From Nipponacmea schrenckii (Eukaryota > Mollusca > Gastropoda > Lottiidae), in contig CM060199.1 of NCBI GenBank assembly GCA_030562195.1, forward strand, positions 28,044,338-28,108,337: 64,000 bases of DNA. Direction: 5' to 3'. Made by a program: the position numbers and the translations under genes. Every line of letters begins with the position of its first letter. Positions within the stretch are counted from its first letter, which is position 1. This document shows, one piece after another, positions 10,784 through 22,600 of the stretch. The notes beneath the pieces were generated by a model, which was not told where the DNA came from, did not search any database, and saw nothing but the letters and a program-made list of their open reading frames with translations.

Positions 10784-12340
10784 GTAGATAGAAACTGTCC
10801 CTAAGTTTTTGGACAACTTTTTACAGTTCGACTATGAAATCACATTGTTGAATCCAATTTGTTTTAAATTGAATATCAAGCTCAAAACACTACTGGGAGT
10901 GTAAGATATTTCGGGAGTTAATGAAAATTCTAAGCAATCAAAAATATAACCTTTGAATGACATTTAAAAGTAGATATAGAACATCATAATATAACAAGAA
11001 ACACTATTATGTATATACTACTTATATATATACTACTACTCTTTAATTAAAGCACCGGTTCAATTCCTGTGTGTATTAAAACGTTGCTTAAATATAAGAG
11101 AAGTAGTATATCCATATTAGTGTTTCTTGTTATATTATAAAAAAACTATAAAACATATTTTTAACTTTATTTTCAGAAGAGAACTTGTTTGATAAAAAAA
11201 ATGTAACTAAGAGAAACTGTTTTAGCAGTTAGTATCAAACTATTGCAAAGATTCTCAATTTTTTATTGTGGTAACTGCAAATATATAATAGAAATCTACT
11301 GTTTTCTCAAACCAAATATTTATATTTCATTTTTTCTGTTCCTTAAAATTAGCTCACTTACAATATGTGACATTGAAACTGTGTTAAGTTTTTGTATATA
11401 TGTGATATGTGAGTGTTCCAAGAGGAGTAAGAAAATAAAAGTATACATACATAATTTATGTGGGAGCAACTGGAATATGTAGAAATAACTCCACTTGAAG
11501 TGAAAATTGTGCTTTAAATTATTAAAACCTATTAGATATAATTTTACACTAAAGAAATATTATCCTCTGTTGTAAGACTAACACTCAAGTTGTTTTGATT
11601 AATCTGAACTCATTTAAGTTTTATTCAATGGGCGAGTTGTGTTGATCACATTTATTAGAACTAAGTTGGGCTATTATTTAGCAAAGATAAAGCACCCCAA
11701 CAACCAGAAAATGCAAAGTGATGGGGGGGGGGGGGTGCTAGGCTACTTAAAATTACACATTTTCCACCCTTTCGACCAACTGTATCCTAGTCTCAGAAAT
11801 GGCAATTTTCTTTTTATCTGAGCTAATATAAAATACGGTGCCAAGCTCATAATCGAAATTTGAGCCTCTACACTCTGCTTCATAGCATAGATTAAATAAA
11901 ATATAGAAACTGAGAGTGGAATGGGCCACCTAGAAGGGATATTTGTAGAGATTATGCAAAATTTACGAGCAGTTCTAGTACTGACATCAACACACCCGAA
12001 ATGACAATCTTAAACTTTCACTTACATGAAAATAATGTTAAATTGAACATAAAGATTAAACAGCTATATATTACATGACTTTTGAGGTCAGGTCAAACAA
12101 TACAGAGTGTTATTTTAGCTTCCGGGTTCATGGACAAGATAAAGCTGATGGTTTTAATTGAAAATGAAGACTTAAGTCGAGCCTATTATTGGCTTCAATA
12201 ATGTGACCCTTTTAGGGTTTCGTAGATGCCTTAGCTAATTGTATTTATAGTAAAATCTCAAAATGTTATAAATCAAAATTGTCTAAAATGTTGCGCTTTG
12301 AATCCGTTTACTTTCATTCTTCTCCAGACATAGTTTTAAA
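10784..12340. repeat. Spacer between copies 3 and 4
   Basis: This is the third copy of the array spacer, with a foldback at 10985-11139, a G-run near 11723-11734 and no supported gene. It is nearly identical to the earlier spacers until about 12343, where similarity drops abruptly. Confidence 0.7.
10985..11139. repeat. 155-bp foldback element, third copy
   Basis: This is the same foldback as at 5091 and 8029, carried by the array spacer. Confidence 0.65.
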
Positions 12341-12920
12341 AAAAAATTTTGCATTGACTCTGTCCGCTTTCCACTGTGAAAAAAATTTTTTCACCAAATC
12401 AAACGGAATAAAAATAATTCACGACGGAAAAATCAAACCCTTTCCCAGAGCCTTTTCCCCACGGGTCAAATCGTTTGTTAAAAGCATTTTTCCCATGGCC
12501 ATTGGGCGACTAAGCGTCAGTCTGTTTGGCAACTTCTGGTTCCAACAGCGAGGAGTGACAACTTAATGAATTAAAAAACAAATTTTAATTCTAAATTGAA
12601 TATAAATAATTGTTAGAGAAAATCCCTGATGGTACCAATTTAAGTTTAATTTTGGTTCGTAAACCAATACCAACCAGTTTTTTTAAATACAGGTGAATTG
12701 AAAGTAAGACTATCACAAAGCTATAATGCAAACAAATCTTCACAACTACCACAATAAAAGGACATATTTTTTAAATCTTGAAGTAAATACATTCTACGTG
12801 TCAAAATAGATGAAAGGAAAATTTTAGATAGCGTGGTTCAAACAGCACTTAAAAGTCTTTAAAAGTTTTTTCTTTTGAATACTGTTTAAAGTTCGAAATG
12901 TGATTTGCCCAGTAATCAAT

Positions 12921-13213
12921 ATGAAAACAGTTTTTGCCATCGGTATATTTTGCCCCTGCCACACTCTAGCTTGTTTACCAATGACATGGGTGCATGGGTT
13001 AATTGCTATGGGTATCATGAATCCCTACATGAAGGGTATGGGGACTCGGTAGATGGGTAAGGTGGTATGGGTATGGGTGGTATGTACAACCCAATGATGA
13101 TGGGTTATGGTGGACTCGGTATGCTTGGTGGAATGGGCGGATATGGTATGATGGGAGGTATGCTCGGTGGAATGGGTGGATACGGTATGCTGGGCGGTAT
13201 GGTTGGAAAATAA
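12921..13213 (+). pseudogene. Met/Gly-rich gene copy 4, broken
   Basis: The start region (MKTVFAIG) is recognisable, but small deletions and substitutions scramble the signal peptide and first repeats. The frame from the ATG stops at TAG (13050-13052). From ~13065 to the natural stop the sequence is almost identical to copies 2 and 3. The TATA box is replaced by a T-run, and the first donor site is lost. Damage is confined to about 12343-13060, while both flanks are near-identical to the other units. It may be a real pseudogene or a tract of poor consensus sequence. Confidence 0.7.
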
Positions 13214-13602
13214 GGTACATATTGAATTTTTTTTTTATTTTTTTGTGTGAGTGTTTGATCTTATATATCACTTTAAATAGAATCAAATGATCACGATAGA
13301 AGTCAGAAACAGAGCAAATCACTAAGGATGTTTTGGAATTGATGAGGAAATCCAAAGTAGAAAAATTCATGCTTTATATTTTCTATTGCATCTTTGACAA
13401 ATAAGTTGTTTTTATATTATATCATATAACTTTTTTCATTTCAGTCAACCGTGTTCTTTTCAAAACTACTAGAAATAAAGATATATTTTTATCCTTTATA
13501 AAGTGCATTCATTTTAATTTCATTCGGAAACGATCAATACGACCTTAAACTCTAGGATCAAAATTGGCCGAGTTATGGCCATTTTAGTTTGGAGTCTGCC
13601 AC
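13214..13602 (+). repeat. 3' flank of copy 4 and right end of the array
   Basis: An intact class B 3' region (acceptor and AATAAA equivalent near 13446-13482) continues to GAGTCTGCCAC at about 13602. There it leaves the array unit, marking the right boundary of the tandem array. Confidence 0.65.
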
Positions 13603-14045
13603 TAACAACTATACAGTCCTTTAGGCAACAGTTGCACCGAAACAGAGATGTAGAGTTGAAATTTGCAATGGAAGTACATATCCATCTGAAGTTGCTTTGT
13701 TCCAAATTTCAACTCGTTATCTTGTAATCCCTGCCGTCACCAGCACTTTTAGTTTAGACTTTTTTCCCAAACCACAAGACCAACGATTTTCCTCTTCAAA
13801 TTTCGGGTTGAACTTCAAAGCTGAATTACTCGAAAGCTAGAAGAAAATGCTAAATTCTGTTTTTGACTGCAATAAACGCAGGACATGATTATCTTCGTTT
13901 GAAGATAAATTACATACCTAGGGTCAAAACTGGCCGAGTTATGACCATTTTAGTTTGGGGTGGGGTCTCTATACAGTCCTATAGGCCATTGTTGCAAAAA
14001 GAGGGGTACAAACTACAAAGTGCCTTAAGGTTCGAAATGTCGAAT
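13555..14045. repeat. Pair of diverged dispersed repeats
   Basis: Two segments, about 13558-13650 and 13920-14015, share blocks such as TGGCCGAGTTATG, CCATTTTAGTTTGG and ATACAGTCCT. The first overlaps the end of the array unit. No coding sequence is supported here. Confidence 0.5.
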
Positions 14046-14235
14046 GGCACGCACAGTGCTGTCTTCAGTCTGTAAAATTAGTTTTCAAATTCATCGGAAA
14101 ATAGTTGCCCTGTTCACTGATCAGTTGTTGAACATTTGTTTCCAAAGCCTTAATTTTCTCATTCATTTCATGAATATTCAAAGTAGAATTTTCAGATTAT
14201 GTACAAGTTTAGTTTGATAAAAGCCGCGACTGCCT

Positions 14236-14367
14236 CTATTCTTTTCTAAGAATGTAGTCTATATCATCCAGTCCCTGTTTGTCAACATACAGCTTCAACG
14301 AAAGATTTACATAATACTCGTCGTTGATAGGAATAGTCTGGGCGTAAGAGACTATCGAGAATAACCG
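14236..14367 (-). pseudogene. Possible isolated minus-strand exon
   Basis: On the minus strand a 40-odd codon stretch reads coding-like (QTIPINDEYYVNLSLKLYVD, then KQGLDDIDYILRKE) and ends in a stop at 14238-14236. It is preceded by a possible acceptor AG near 14368. No partner exon or promoter was found, and flanking frames contain stops, so it is most likely a gene or transposon fragment. The family was not recognised. Confidence 0.3.
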
Positions 14368-14744
14368 CTTTGAAACGTATAATTATTAAAATATGTAGCT
14401 CAGTGAATATAAGTATTTAAGAAATAATTTGTTCTTATATGATATTATATAAAACAACAGTTCACAGTTCAAATATAGGCTGCATACATCAACCGTAGAG
14501 CGATTTAATGAGAACCTAAGACATGTTTCTTCACATTCTATAACACCCAATACTATTCGATCAACTAGACGCTAACTAAAGTTGAAGCAAAAGTATAATT
14601 ATGTAGCAGCTTTAACATAATAATATATCTCTAACGATGTTTAACACAAATACTACAACAACAAAGTATAAAATGAAATAAAATTGTTTAAAGAAAGTTG
14701 ACGAGAAATATGGACGTTTCATGTATACAACAGGTGCTCGTTAT

Positions 14745-14832
14745 AATTTTTAAGTAACCAATGCATTGTGGGTATCTCTAAGGTAAACTACAAAATGGCG
14801 GTGATTGAAAAACATGAAGATATGACTGAATG
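14745..14832 (+). promoter_or_regulatory. Candidate promoter and leader exon of the dynein gene
   Basis: A TATA-less block contains a CCAAT sequence, GCATTGTGGGTA (similar to one half of the ZNF143 motif), ACTACAA, and AAAATGGCGG (YY1-like). It is followed by a donor at 14833 (TG|GTAATA). The ATG at 14795 opens 12 codons. Splicing to the acceptor at 15648 would close them with TGA, making a 12-codon upstream ORF. The next element downstream is the dynein first coding exon. Transcription start was not seen directly. Confidence 0.4.
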
Positions 14833-15648
14833 GTAATATTATTCCATAATATTATTAGTCTTTGAAAACAGTGAAAAATTATATATTACGAGGTATTATC
14901 TGATTTCAAAGTAATTCTTCAATGTAGATCCTATTTTTACTGACTTGATCGACTATACCTTGAACTTTTTGAAACTTGTTTTTTAGCATAGCCATAGCCA
15001 TAAGGCATAATTGAAGTGTCGTCTACGACAGAGAGTAGAATGAGCATTGAGAGAGTTGTGTATTTTTTGTACTTTAGTGTAAGCTTACTGCTTTACTAGG
15101 CCTATTATGAAAATATTAGTTAAAAGACATATTCTGCTTATTATTACTCTGGTCATTAATGACCAATTTTCCAAAAAATTTTCTTCCAAAGATAACTCGA
15201 CCAAGTTTTGCAAGACTTGATTTTTCTTTTTGCATTTAAAGAGTGGTCTGAGTCTTATAAAAAGTAGCCTTTGACATTTGTCCGAGGTTTTAGCAAGAAG
15301 TTCAATATTACCATATTTATTTTTCATGATCGATTGATAACACCCGATAACAAGGAGGACCTACATAGTGAATATTTTAAAGGAAATGTCACTCTGTAGA
15401 AATTTTTCGTTGATCATTCGACAGCTGCATTAAATATAACAATAGCAGACTAGCAGAACAGTTATTTTTCTGCTGTACATTCAGTTTATAATGATTTCAG
15501 ACCAATCAGTTTGAATTATAATAAATCTAATACTGTAATCTGTATAGCCTAAGATAAACCCCAATTCACAGGTTTGTGATCATTCTTTTCAATAAAATTT
15601 TAGATCTAAGCAATTCTTATTATTTTCCTATTATTTCTTTATTTGCAG
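14833..15648. other. Region between leader exon and first coding exon
   Basis: AT-rich sequence ends in a good acceptor (TTTCTTTATTTGCAG, ending 15648). It is interpreted as intron. An 80-codon minus-strand ORF at 15085-15327 shows no features of a gene. Confidence 0.45.
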
Positions 15649-15717
15649 ATTTAAAGCCTAGTACAATTTTATTAGCTTTAATGAAGTGAAAGTGATATCT
15701 AAGATCTAGACTTCATC

Positions 15718-18700
15718 ATGTCTGAGGGACGAGGGGAATCAAGAATAAGCCACCTCAGTCAATATTCAGAATCAACTGTTATCAACCAAGATTTGGGTGA
15801 CATTGACTTGCTGGAAACGGATACCAAATCAGCATCAAAAACCAAACTGACAAGATTTGATTTGTCTTCACTGTCCTATGGCTACGTTTCTACACCAGTT
15901 AAAAAGGATAAAAGTAGTAGACCTAAATCTACCAGTTTTCCTCAAGGCAACAGAAATATAGCTGAAGAATTAAAACAAAGATTGTATCATAAACCAGAGA
16001 ATTCTAGAGTCTTGATTAATGCTAAATATCAGTCAAAGAGAGAGCCATTACCACATATAGGGGTAGGTTATTCATCATCTTCCTCTTGAAAGAGATATAT
16101 ATTAGTCAAATCATTTGATACCATCTGATATGAGTATGAGCAGTTGGCTAAATTTCAGATAAGACAACGTTTGTTATAGCTTACATATTGAAGATGAATA
16201 AGATGCTTTTTATGACACTAACTTTTGAAACTTCAGACTTTCACTTCCATTAGTTGAAATAATTTCCAAATTTGAACTATGGCAGATGAGATCATGAATT
16301 TTCTGCATGAAAAGTAAAATCCCCATTCTTGATTTGGTTTTGATTGTATTACAGGGAGACTATAAAAGACCACAGTCTGGTAATAAAGATACTGTGGGAA
16401 CAGGTCCTGTATTTAAAACTACATTGTTTAAGAAGGATTATGATAGAAGACAACAACAATTAAAACCTACGACAGACCCTACGCCTGAACACTATATCAA
16501 TATACATAAACTGTAAGTTCTGTTTCACAAAAGACTGTATCAGAAACTTGCCAAATTTCTCATGAATATAGAAAAAATTAAAGTTACCCTTATTCCTCTT
16601 TCTTCTTGTGTAACTAAACTAAACATGTGCTAAAGCGCATGTATATTATTTGGAAGATCAACCTAAATTTTCAGTAAAACCATATGAAGTTTTTTTTTAA
16701 AAATACATGGGTTAAAAATGTCACATTTTGTCCTATAAACATGAATATAAAGATTGTTTTGAAGACTAGCATGATGAAAATTTAAGGCTTGCATGATGCA
16801 AATTTCTTTTTGGTTATGAATGGACAATTTTCAAGTTGCTAACAGTAACTTAATGTGGGGTAAAGTGGCCTTCTTGCCACAGATTTACATGGAAACTTAA
16901 GATTTTTTTGTGTTCCCATATTTGTACATAATACCATTTCACATAAAATATATAATTCTCTGCCTTTATGTTTGTGTATTAAAGGAAGAGGTCAAAAGTG
17001 AATGATGCAGAAATAACTGGTATTAATTTAGACCATGTGACTACACCAAGATCTGAAAATGGTTCTGTATTGAGACAAGGTAGTGCTCAGGGAACTACTG
17101 AACGCTCCACTAAACCTGATGCTATTCATTCTCTTGTACGCCCTCCTTCAGAATTTAAACCAGCCTTACCTTCAACACCTGGTGGTAGAAAAATTTTCTC
17201 ACAAGGTAGATTCTTCATCAAGTTTCTGGCCTGTTACAACCTCTGTTTTAAACGAGCTGTCCTGGTTAGGATTTTATATCCAAAACAGTACCACCACCAT
17301 AAGAGAAACTCTTATGCATTGACCCTGATCTGATGTGGGTAATGTTAAAAAATGTACACCTGAATGCTTTCAAGACATCTCTTTTATGGTTATGTCTGGT
17401 GTAGAAACCAAGGATTCCTTTCACAACAAATATATTGAAAATAGTTAATTGGATAAATGTATATAAATGTTTACTTTTTCAATTTAAAAAAAGCAGCTAC
17501 CATTAAGGGCCAGTGGAAAGAGCACATCATGAGCTTCAATATGTGTTCCAAATGCCTATCTTTTGATTAGCATCATCCACTTACTTCAAGGACTCTTAGT
17601 TAAGCCAACTTCTTTTAATTTCAGGATCTTCAGTAGGAGATAAAAGAAGACCAGAAAATTCATTTGCTTCTTCAAGAAGGGAAAGTGATGCTGAGTCATT
17701 TGCCACATGGGATGATCAAATAGATGGCTTTGTTAAATATGCTGGTGAAATGCCTATTGTTGATAAACCACAGATAGCTGGCTTACTCTCTAAATCTGAG
17801 GGGATCATTTCTAAATCCATACCAGTGTCTACAAATGTTCAGCGAGCTGGAAGTGCACCTCAGAAGAGACCAGATATATTTCGTGAAAAATCTGTCATGC
17901 AATATAATGATCCCAATCAGAAAATAATTCCTAATTACTTGAAACGCAATAAATATGATGATAAAGGTAAAATCTTTTAGACTTTCAAATTAGGGAATCA
18001 TTATTTGCAGGAATAAAAAGTTGCCATGATTCCTGTTTTTAAAATGGGTGGATCTGCAATTTTCATTTCATAATCATAGTTTTCAGGATTCAAAAGTTTG
18101 AAAAGGTTGTCATTTGTAACGTCAGGATCCTTGTTACTTAACCATGAACTGAATTGAATATTCAGGATTTAGGTTTACGTAATTGATGTAGAAGTCATTG
18201 CGGTATTTATCTGTTCCAGAACTTTCATTTTATTTTTCATTCTATTATTTTGGTTTGTTTCAGTACCTGAGAATGATGATGCTTTGTATCATATTATTAA
18301 AATGAGGAGAGATTTAGGTTGGATTACAGAGTTACCACGCCATGGTCCTGGTTGTAAACTCGTCATGGAGAAAATAGCTGCTATGCCAGTAGAAAAATTT
18401 GTAAGTGTGCTATTTTACAATAATGTGATATTGTGGTATTTAATTGAGATCTGTCTCCTTTTGTTGTGGAAAGAAAGAGAAACAACTGGACTGGGTGGAC
18501 TGGAATTATGTGTAAAGATGTCTTATTCAAGGCCATTGGAAATTCGCACACTGATCGAGATTAGAATCCACGTCCAACATTTTCAACGTATCCAAGAGAA
18601 TGACATCATTACGTAAAGAACCAGCGCTCTAACCGCTGTGCTATAATGAATAAGACTATGTTTACTCTTTATTTATTGGTGGATATTGTTTGAATGTACA

Positions 18701-19642
18701 CAGTTTTTGTTGGCATATGTAATAACAAGAGAATTTTATGGGATATGATTTCTATCACATTTTGCTTCTATTTCTGTTAAAAAATTTTGTTTTGTTTTAC
18801 CTCTAGGATCCTTTAACAGAAGTGCAACAAGATAGTGGAGAATTTTTATATTGTTTACCTAGAAACAGACAAGAATCCAGAGGCAGATACGATCCATATG
18901 ATTTACAAGTTGTCTCTCCTAATGAAGCTAGATCAGAGAAAATCTACTGGACGATTAGTGCTTCTTTTGTTACCATGGTAACTAATTATTGTTTATGCTC
19001 TTAATTCTCATACTGTAAAATGTAATTGTTTAATCTAATTTTTGTTAAATCAAGATCCCTTCTACTTTATACCTACTCTAGGACCCCTTGAAATTAGAAC
19101 AAATAGGGGAAAGCCCTGGCAGTTAAATTTTCAAACTGTTTCTCATTGCTCATTGCAAATTATTGGCCGTCAAAATGAACCCATTTTGGAACAAAAAATG
19201 GCTTATAAATTTCCTTTTTTAAACCTGAAGAAAAAAATAAATTTGGAGTATGTAAACGTAAAGTATAGAACACAAATATATGAAGTTCTAGTCTGTTTGT
19301 TTTAATCTTTTATGTTTTTTTGTATTTAGTGTCACCAAGGTACAGGTGATGCACAAGATTCTTCATCAAATACACCAACATTTTGGTGGATGTGGGAAAG
19401 ACGCCATTTTTATGAGATCTACAACTTAAAAGTGTTTGCTAATTTCAGGTCAGTAGAATAAAAAGTTTTTTATGAAAAGTTGCGTTTTTTGTAACGAGGT
19501 TTTAGAGAGCTGAATGATTAAGGTATACACCTCTTTTAATCTTTTGTTGATCAATTCAATTAGATTTTTTGTTCTTCAGAATAAAGAAAACCTTCAAAAA
19601 TTGGTGTCAAAATATACGCCATCAGAAGAATAAAAGCAATCA
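15718..19642 (+). CDS. DNAH14: Dynein exons 1-8: N-terminal tail
   Basis: Exons: 15718-16062 (leader from 15649), 16355-16512, 16985-17205, 17625-17966, 18264-18400, 18807-18977, 19330-19448, 19580-19642. Residues 1 to ~519. The first ~290 residues are Ser/Lys-rich, low in predicted structure, and look lineage-specific. From exon 5 the sequence becomes conserved: [45 protein letters not shown], then [18 protein letters not shown] two-codon ORF (ATGAAGTGA) precedes the start in the leader. Exon 8 ends in phase 2 and joins exon 9 at 22066 as a Gln codon. Confidence 0.8.
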
Positions 19643-22600
19643 GTAAGTTTACTTGTTCTGATATTATCCAAATGTCCATCTATATCTTTAAAATAATACC
19701 ATCATGGGTATATATAAGAAAGGTTGAATAAATTTGCTCAATTTACATCATATGGTCCCTTGGGAGACCTTTCCTGGTACAGTATACTTTGTAGGTCAAT
19801 ATATTAAGATTTTCAGGTTTGCAGTGGTTTAATCTATAGAACAATCTATTTGGGAGCTAATTGAATAACTTTTCTAACTCTTCTTAAACTTGAAGGCATA
19901 TTATTAAAAAAAATATGTACTATATCATTCACATCACACAAAATGCCTTCACTAAACAGAACGCACACAATATTTAGATTATCAAAAGCATGATCTACTC
20001 ATACCCTCTGATAATATAGGCCTACTGCACTGATATCAGATAATATCACGTAACTCCTAAAGCTGATCAGCATGCAATGGACTTGAAGTTTAAACATCAT
20101 AATTTGTACTCAAATACCTTCAGAGAAATATTGAACTCAAATTTCTTGTAAATGAATGTGCTGGAAATTATAATCGGGAACTGAAGAAATTTGTTTGTAT
20201 ATTTGCCACTTTAGGAAAATGCCAGGTAAGTTCAGTTTAATTCACATTATATTGGTAAAGATCTAAAGGCTATCCTATTTCACAGATTATCATGCATGAT
20301 TGATGGATGCTTTTAGTCTGCATGGATATTTTACACTCACATGAAATGTTATCTCTCACCCATTTTGGTCTTTTACTTCCGGATGTACAGATTTTTAAAT
20401 ATTCCAAGGTCAAAACCCTTAAAGTTTGTATATTATTCAAAACTATCAGTTGACCATGCTTTTATTATCAAATTGATACTTACTAAATATTTCAGTGATA
20501 GAATGAATCAATGAAATAATAATTTTCTAATGCCAAGTTGACAAGCAGAGTCATAGCATGGCATAAGAGACTCATAGCATGGCATAAGAGAGTCATAGCG
20601 TGACATAAGAGACTCATAGCATGGCATAAGAGAGTCATAGCATGGCATAAGAGAGTCATATCATAGCATAAGAGAGCCATAGCCTGGTATAAGAGAGTCA
20701 TAGCCTGGCATAAGAGTGTCATAGCATGGCATAAGAGAGTCATAGCATGGCATAAGGGATTCATACCATTGCATAAGTCATAGGAGAGTCATAAGAGTCA
20801 TAGTATGGCATAAGAGAGTCATAGGAGGGCATAAGAGAGTCATAGTATGGCAAAAGAGTGTCATAGGAGGGCATAAGAGAGTCATAGCATAACATAAGAG
20901 AGTCATAGCATAACATAAGAGAGTTATAGCATAACCTAAAAGAGTCATAGAATGACATAAGAGAGTCATAACATGGAATAATTTGCTTATTTTCTTCTTT
21001 AAAGAATTATTTACTTCGAACTTGCCACATTTATAGATTGATTTACTTATAAATGATAAGATATTTTATTTGTAGATATTATTAGTATCAAATACACAAC
21101 ACCCTGTTTCTTCTGTGGTAGTGATGATATTACAGATAACTTATTGTTTCTCTGGAAATACTATCTACATGATAATCAACTGGTCCGCAGAAAACAAGAT
21201 TATGGTATAGTCCGACCCGTCTGCTCCATGTGTCATCATCCTGATAGAAAGAAGATAGATAAACCACCTGAACCACCTTATGTTTATAAAGAACCACCTC
21301 AGTTTGGAATAAAACAATTATCATTTACAAAAGAACCAGAAATAATTATCGAAGAATTTGACTAGAGACTAATTTTGGAAAAGGACCACTAATATGTGTG
21401 CTGATTCAATTTGGAGCCATTTTATTCTGAGGTTATATACTCAAGAATTCAGACAACTGTGATCGTATTTACATCCTTATGAATTTACCGTCTATGTGCA
21501 CCACCATTTTTTGTTTGACCAAATCATGATTAGACACATTTATCTTTTTACAAACTAACTTATATCTCTTGTGCTTCTGCTGTCAAGTAAAAAATGTAAC
21601 TCTTTTGGTGTTTTGTATCTGCCCAAGTCCCTAGTCCCTAGTCCATCTGTCCATTTTTGGCATAAAGATGAACTAACATCAGATTTTGATTCTCAAAGTT
21701 TGAGATTTATCAATAACCAATCAAGGTCTTCAGGTGACATAGGTCTCTACCTGTCATAACCAATAATAAGGTCTGGTTAATAGACAAAAAATCAAGAAGT
21801 TACGATCATGAGACTTTTGCTTACAAATATCTTGTGATAAAATGTCAGGAAGATGAGGTGACATTTTAGCCAACTTTTAGTCACATTCTCCACGTATATG
21901 GGTTTCAGTTTGTTCTGTTTAAGTCTGATGACCTTGAATGAGAGCATTCTTAACAAATTGGGTTTCTTGTTTTGAGTCTGACAATCTTGAATGTCATCAG
22001 ACTTTGTATTGCAGACGAAGACAATTTTCGAAAAGACTCTTAAATGTAAAAATTTTGCTTTTCAGGCTGATCCTAGCTAAAAATCTATTCACTGCTAATG
22101 AGGTACTACAAGGATGCTTGTATCATGTAAAAACTTTATGTGATGTGGCTAGGTATGGTGGGAAAGATATGGAAGAAGATAGTATTATAACATTTGTAGA
22201 TCTAGATAAATCTCAAACTTTAACCCTAGAAGAATTTAAAACCAGACAAATAAACCAATGTAACAAAGCTCTAAATCAACTCAATCTACTGAGAGAAAGT
22301 GTTATTGATGTTGTATGGCAGTCTTGTGGAGTAAGTAGAAATGTTTGTTTAGAAGCAAACATTATGATGATGATATATCCTCACACATATCCATCTGTCC
22401 AATATCAAATATATATTAGTATATAGCTTATTGGGTTTGACATAAGATTTGCAGAAGATTTGATTGGCTGAATTAGAATTTAAAGCTGAACTGACATTAT
22501 TAAAAATTATGTCAGATTCTGGACACACATTAAGAAAGTACTTAGTTGATGTTTTTGCATTGAAAATAATAGACAAAGATTTCTTTAACATACCCCATTT

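Noticed and set aside
8289..11482. 79-codon plus-strand ORFs in the spacers (8289-8528 and 11243-11482)
   Set aside because: The equivalent stretch in the first spacer is broken by indels, and conservation is explained by recent unit duplication. The sequence shows no codon pattern of a gene.
20492..20969. Leu/Met-rich minus-strand ORFs
   Set aside because: They are produced by a 21-bp minisatellite whose unit is a multiple of three.
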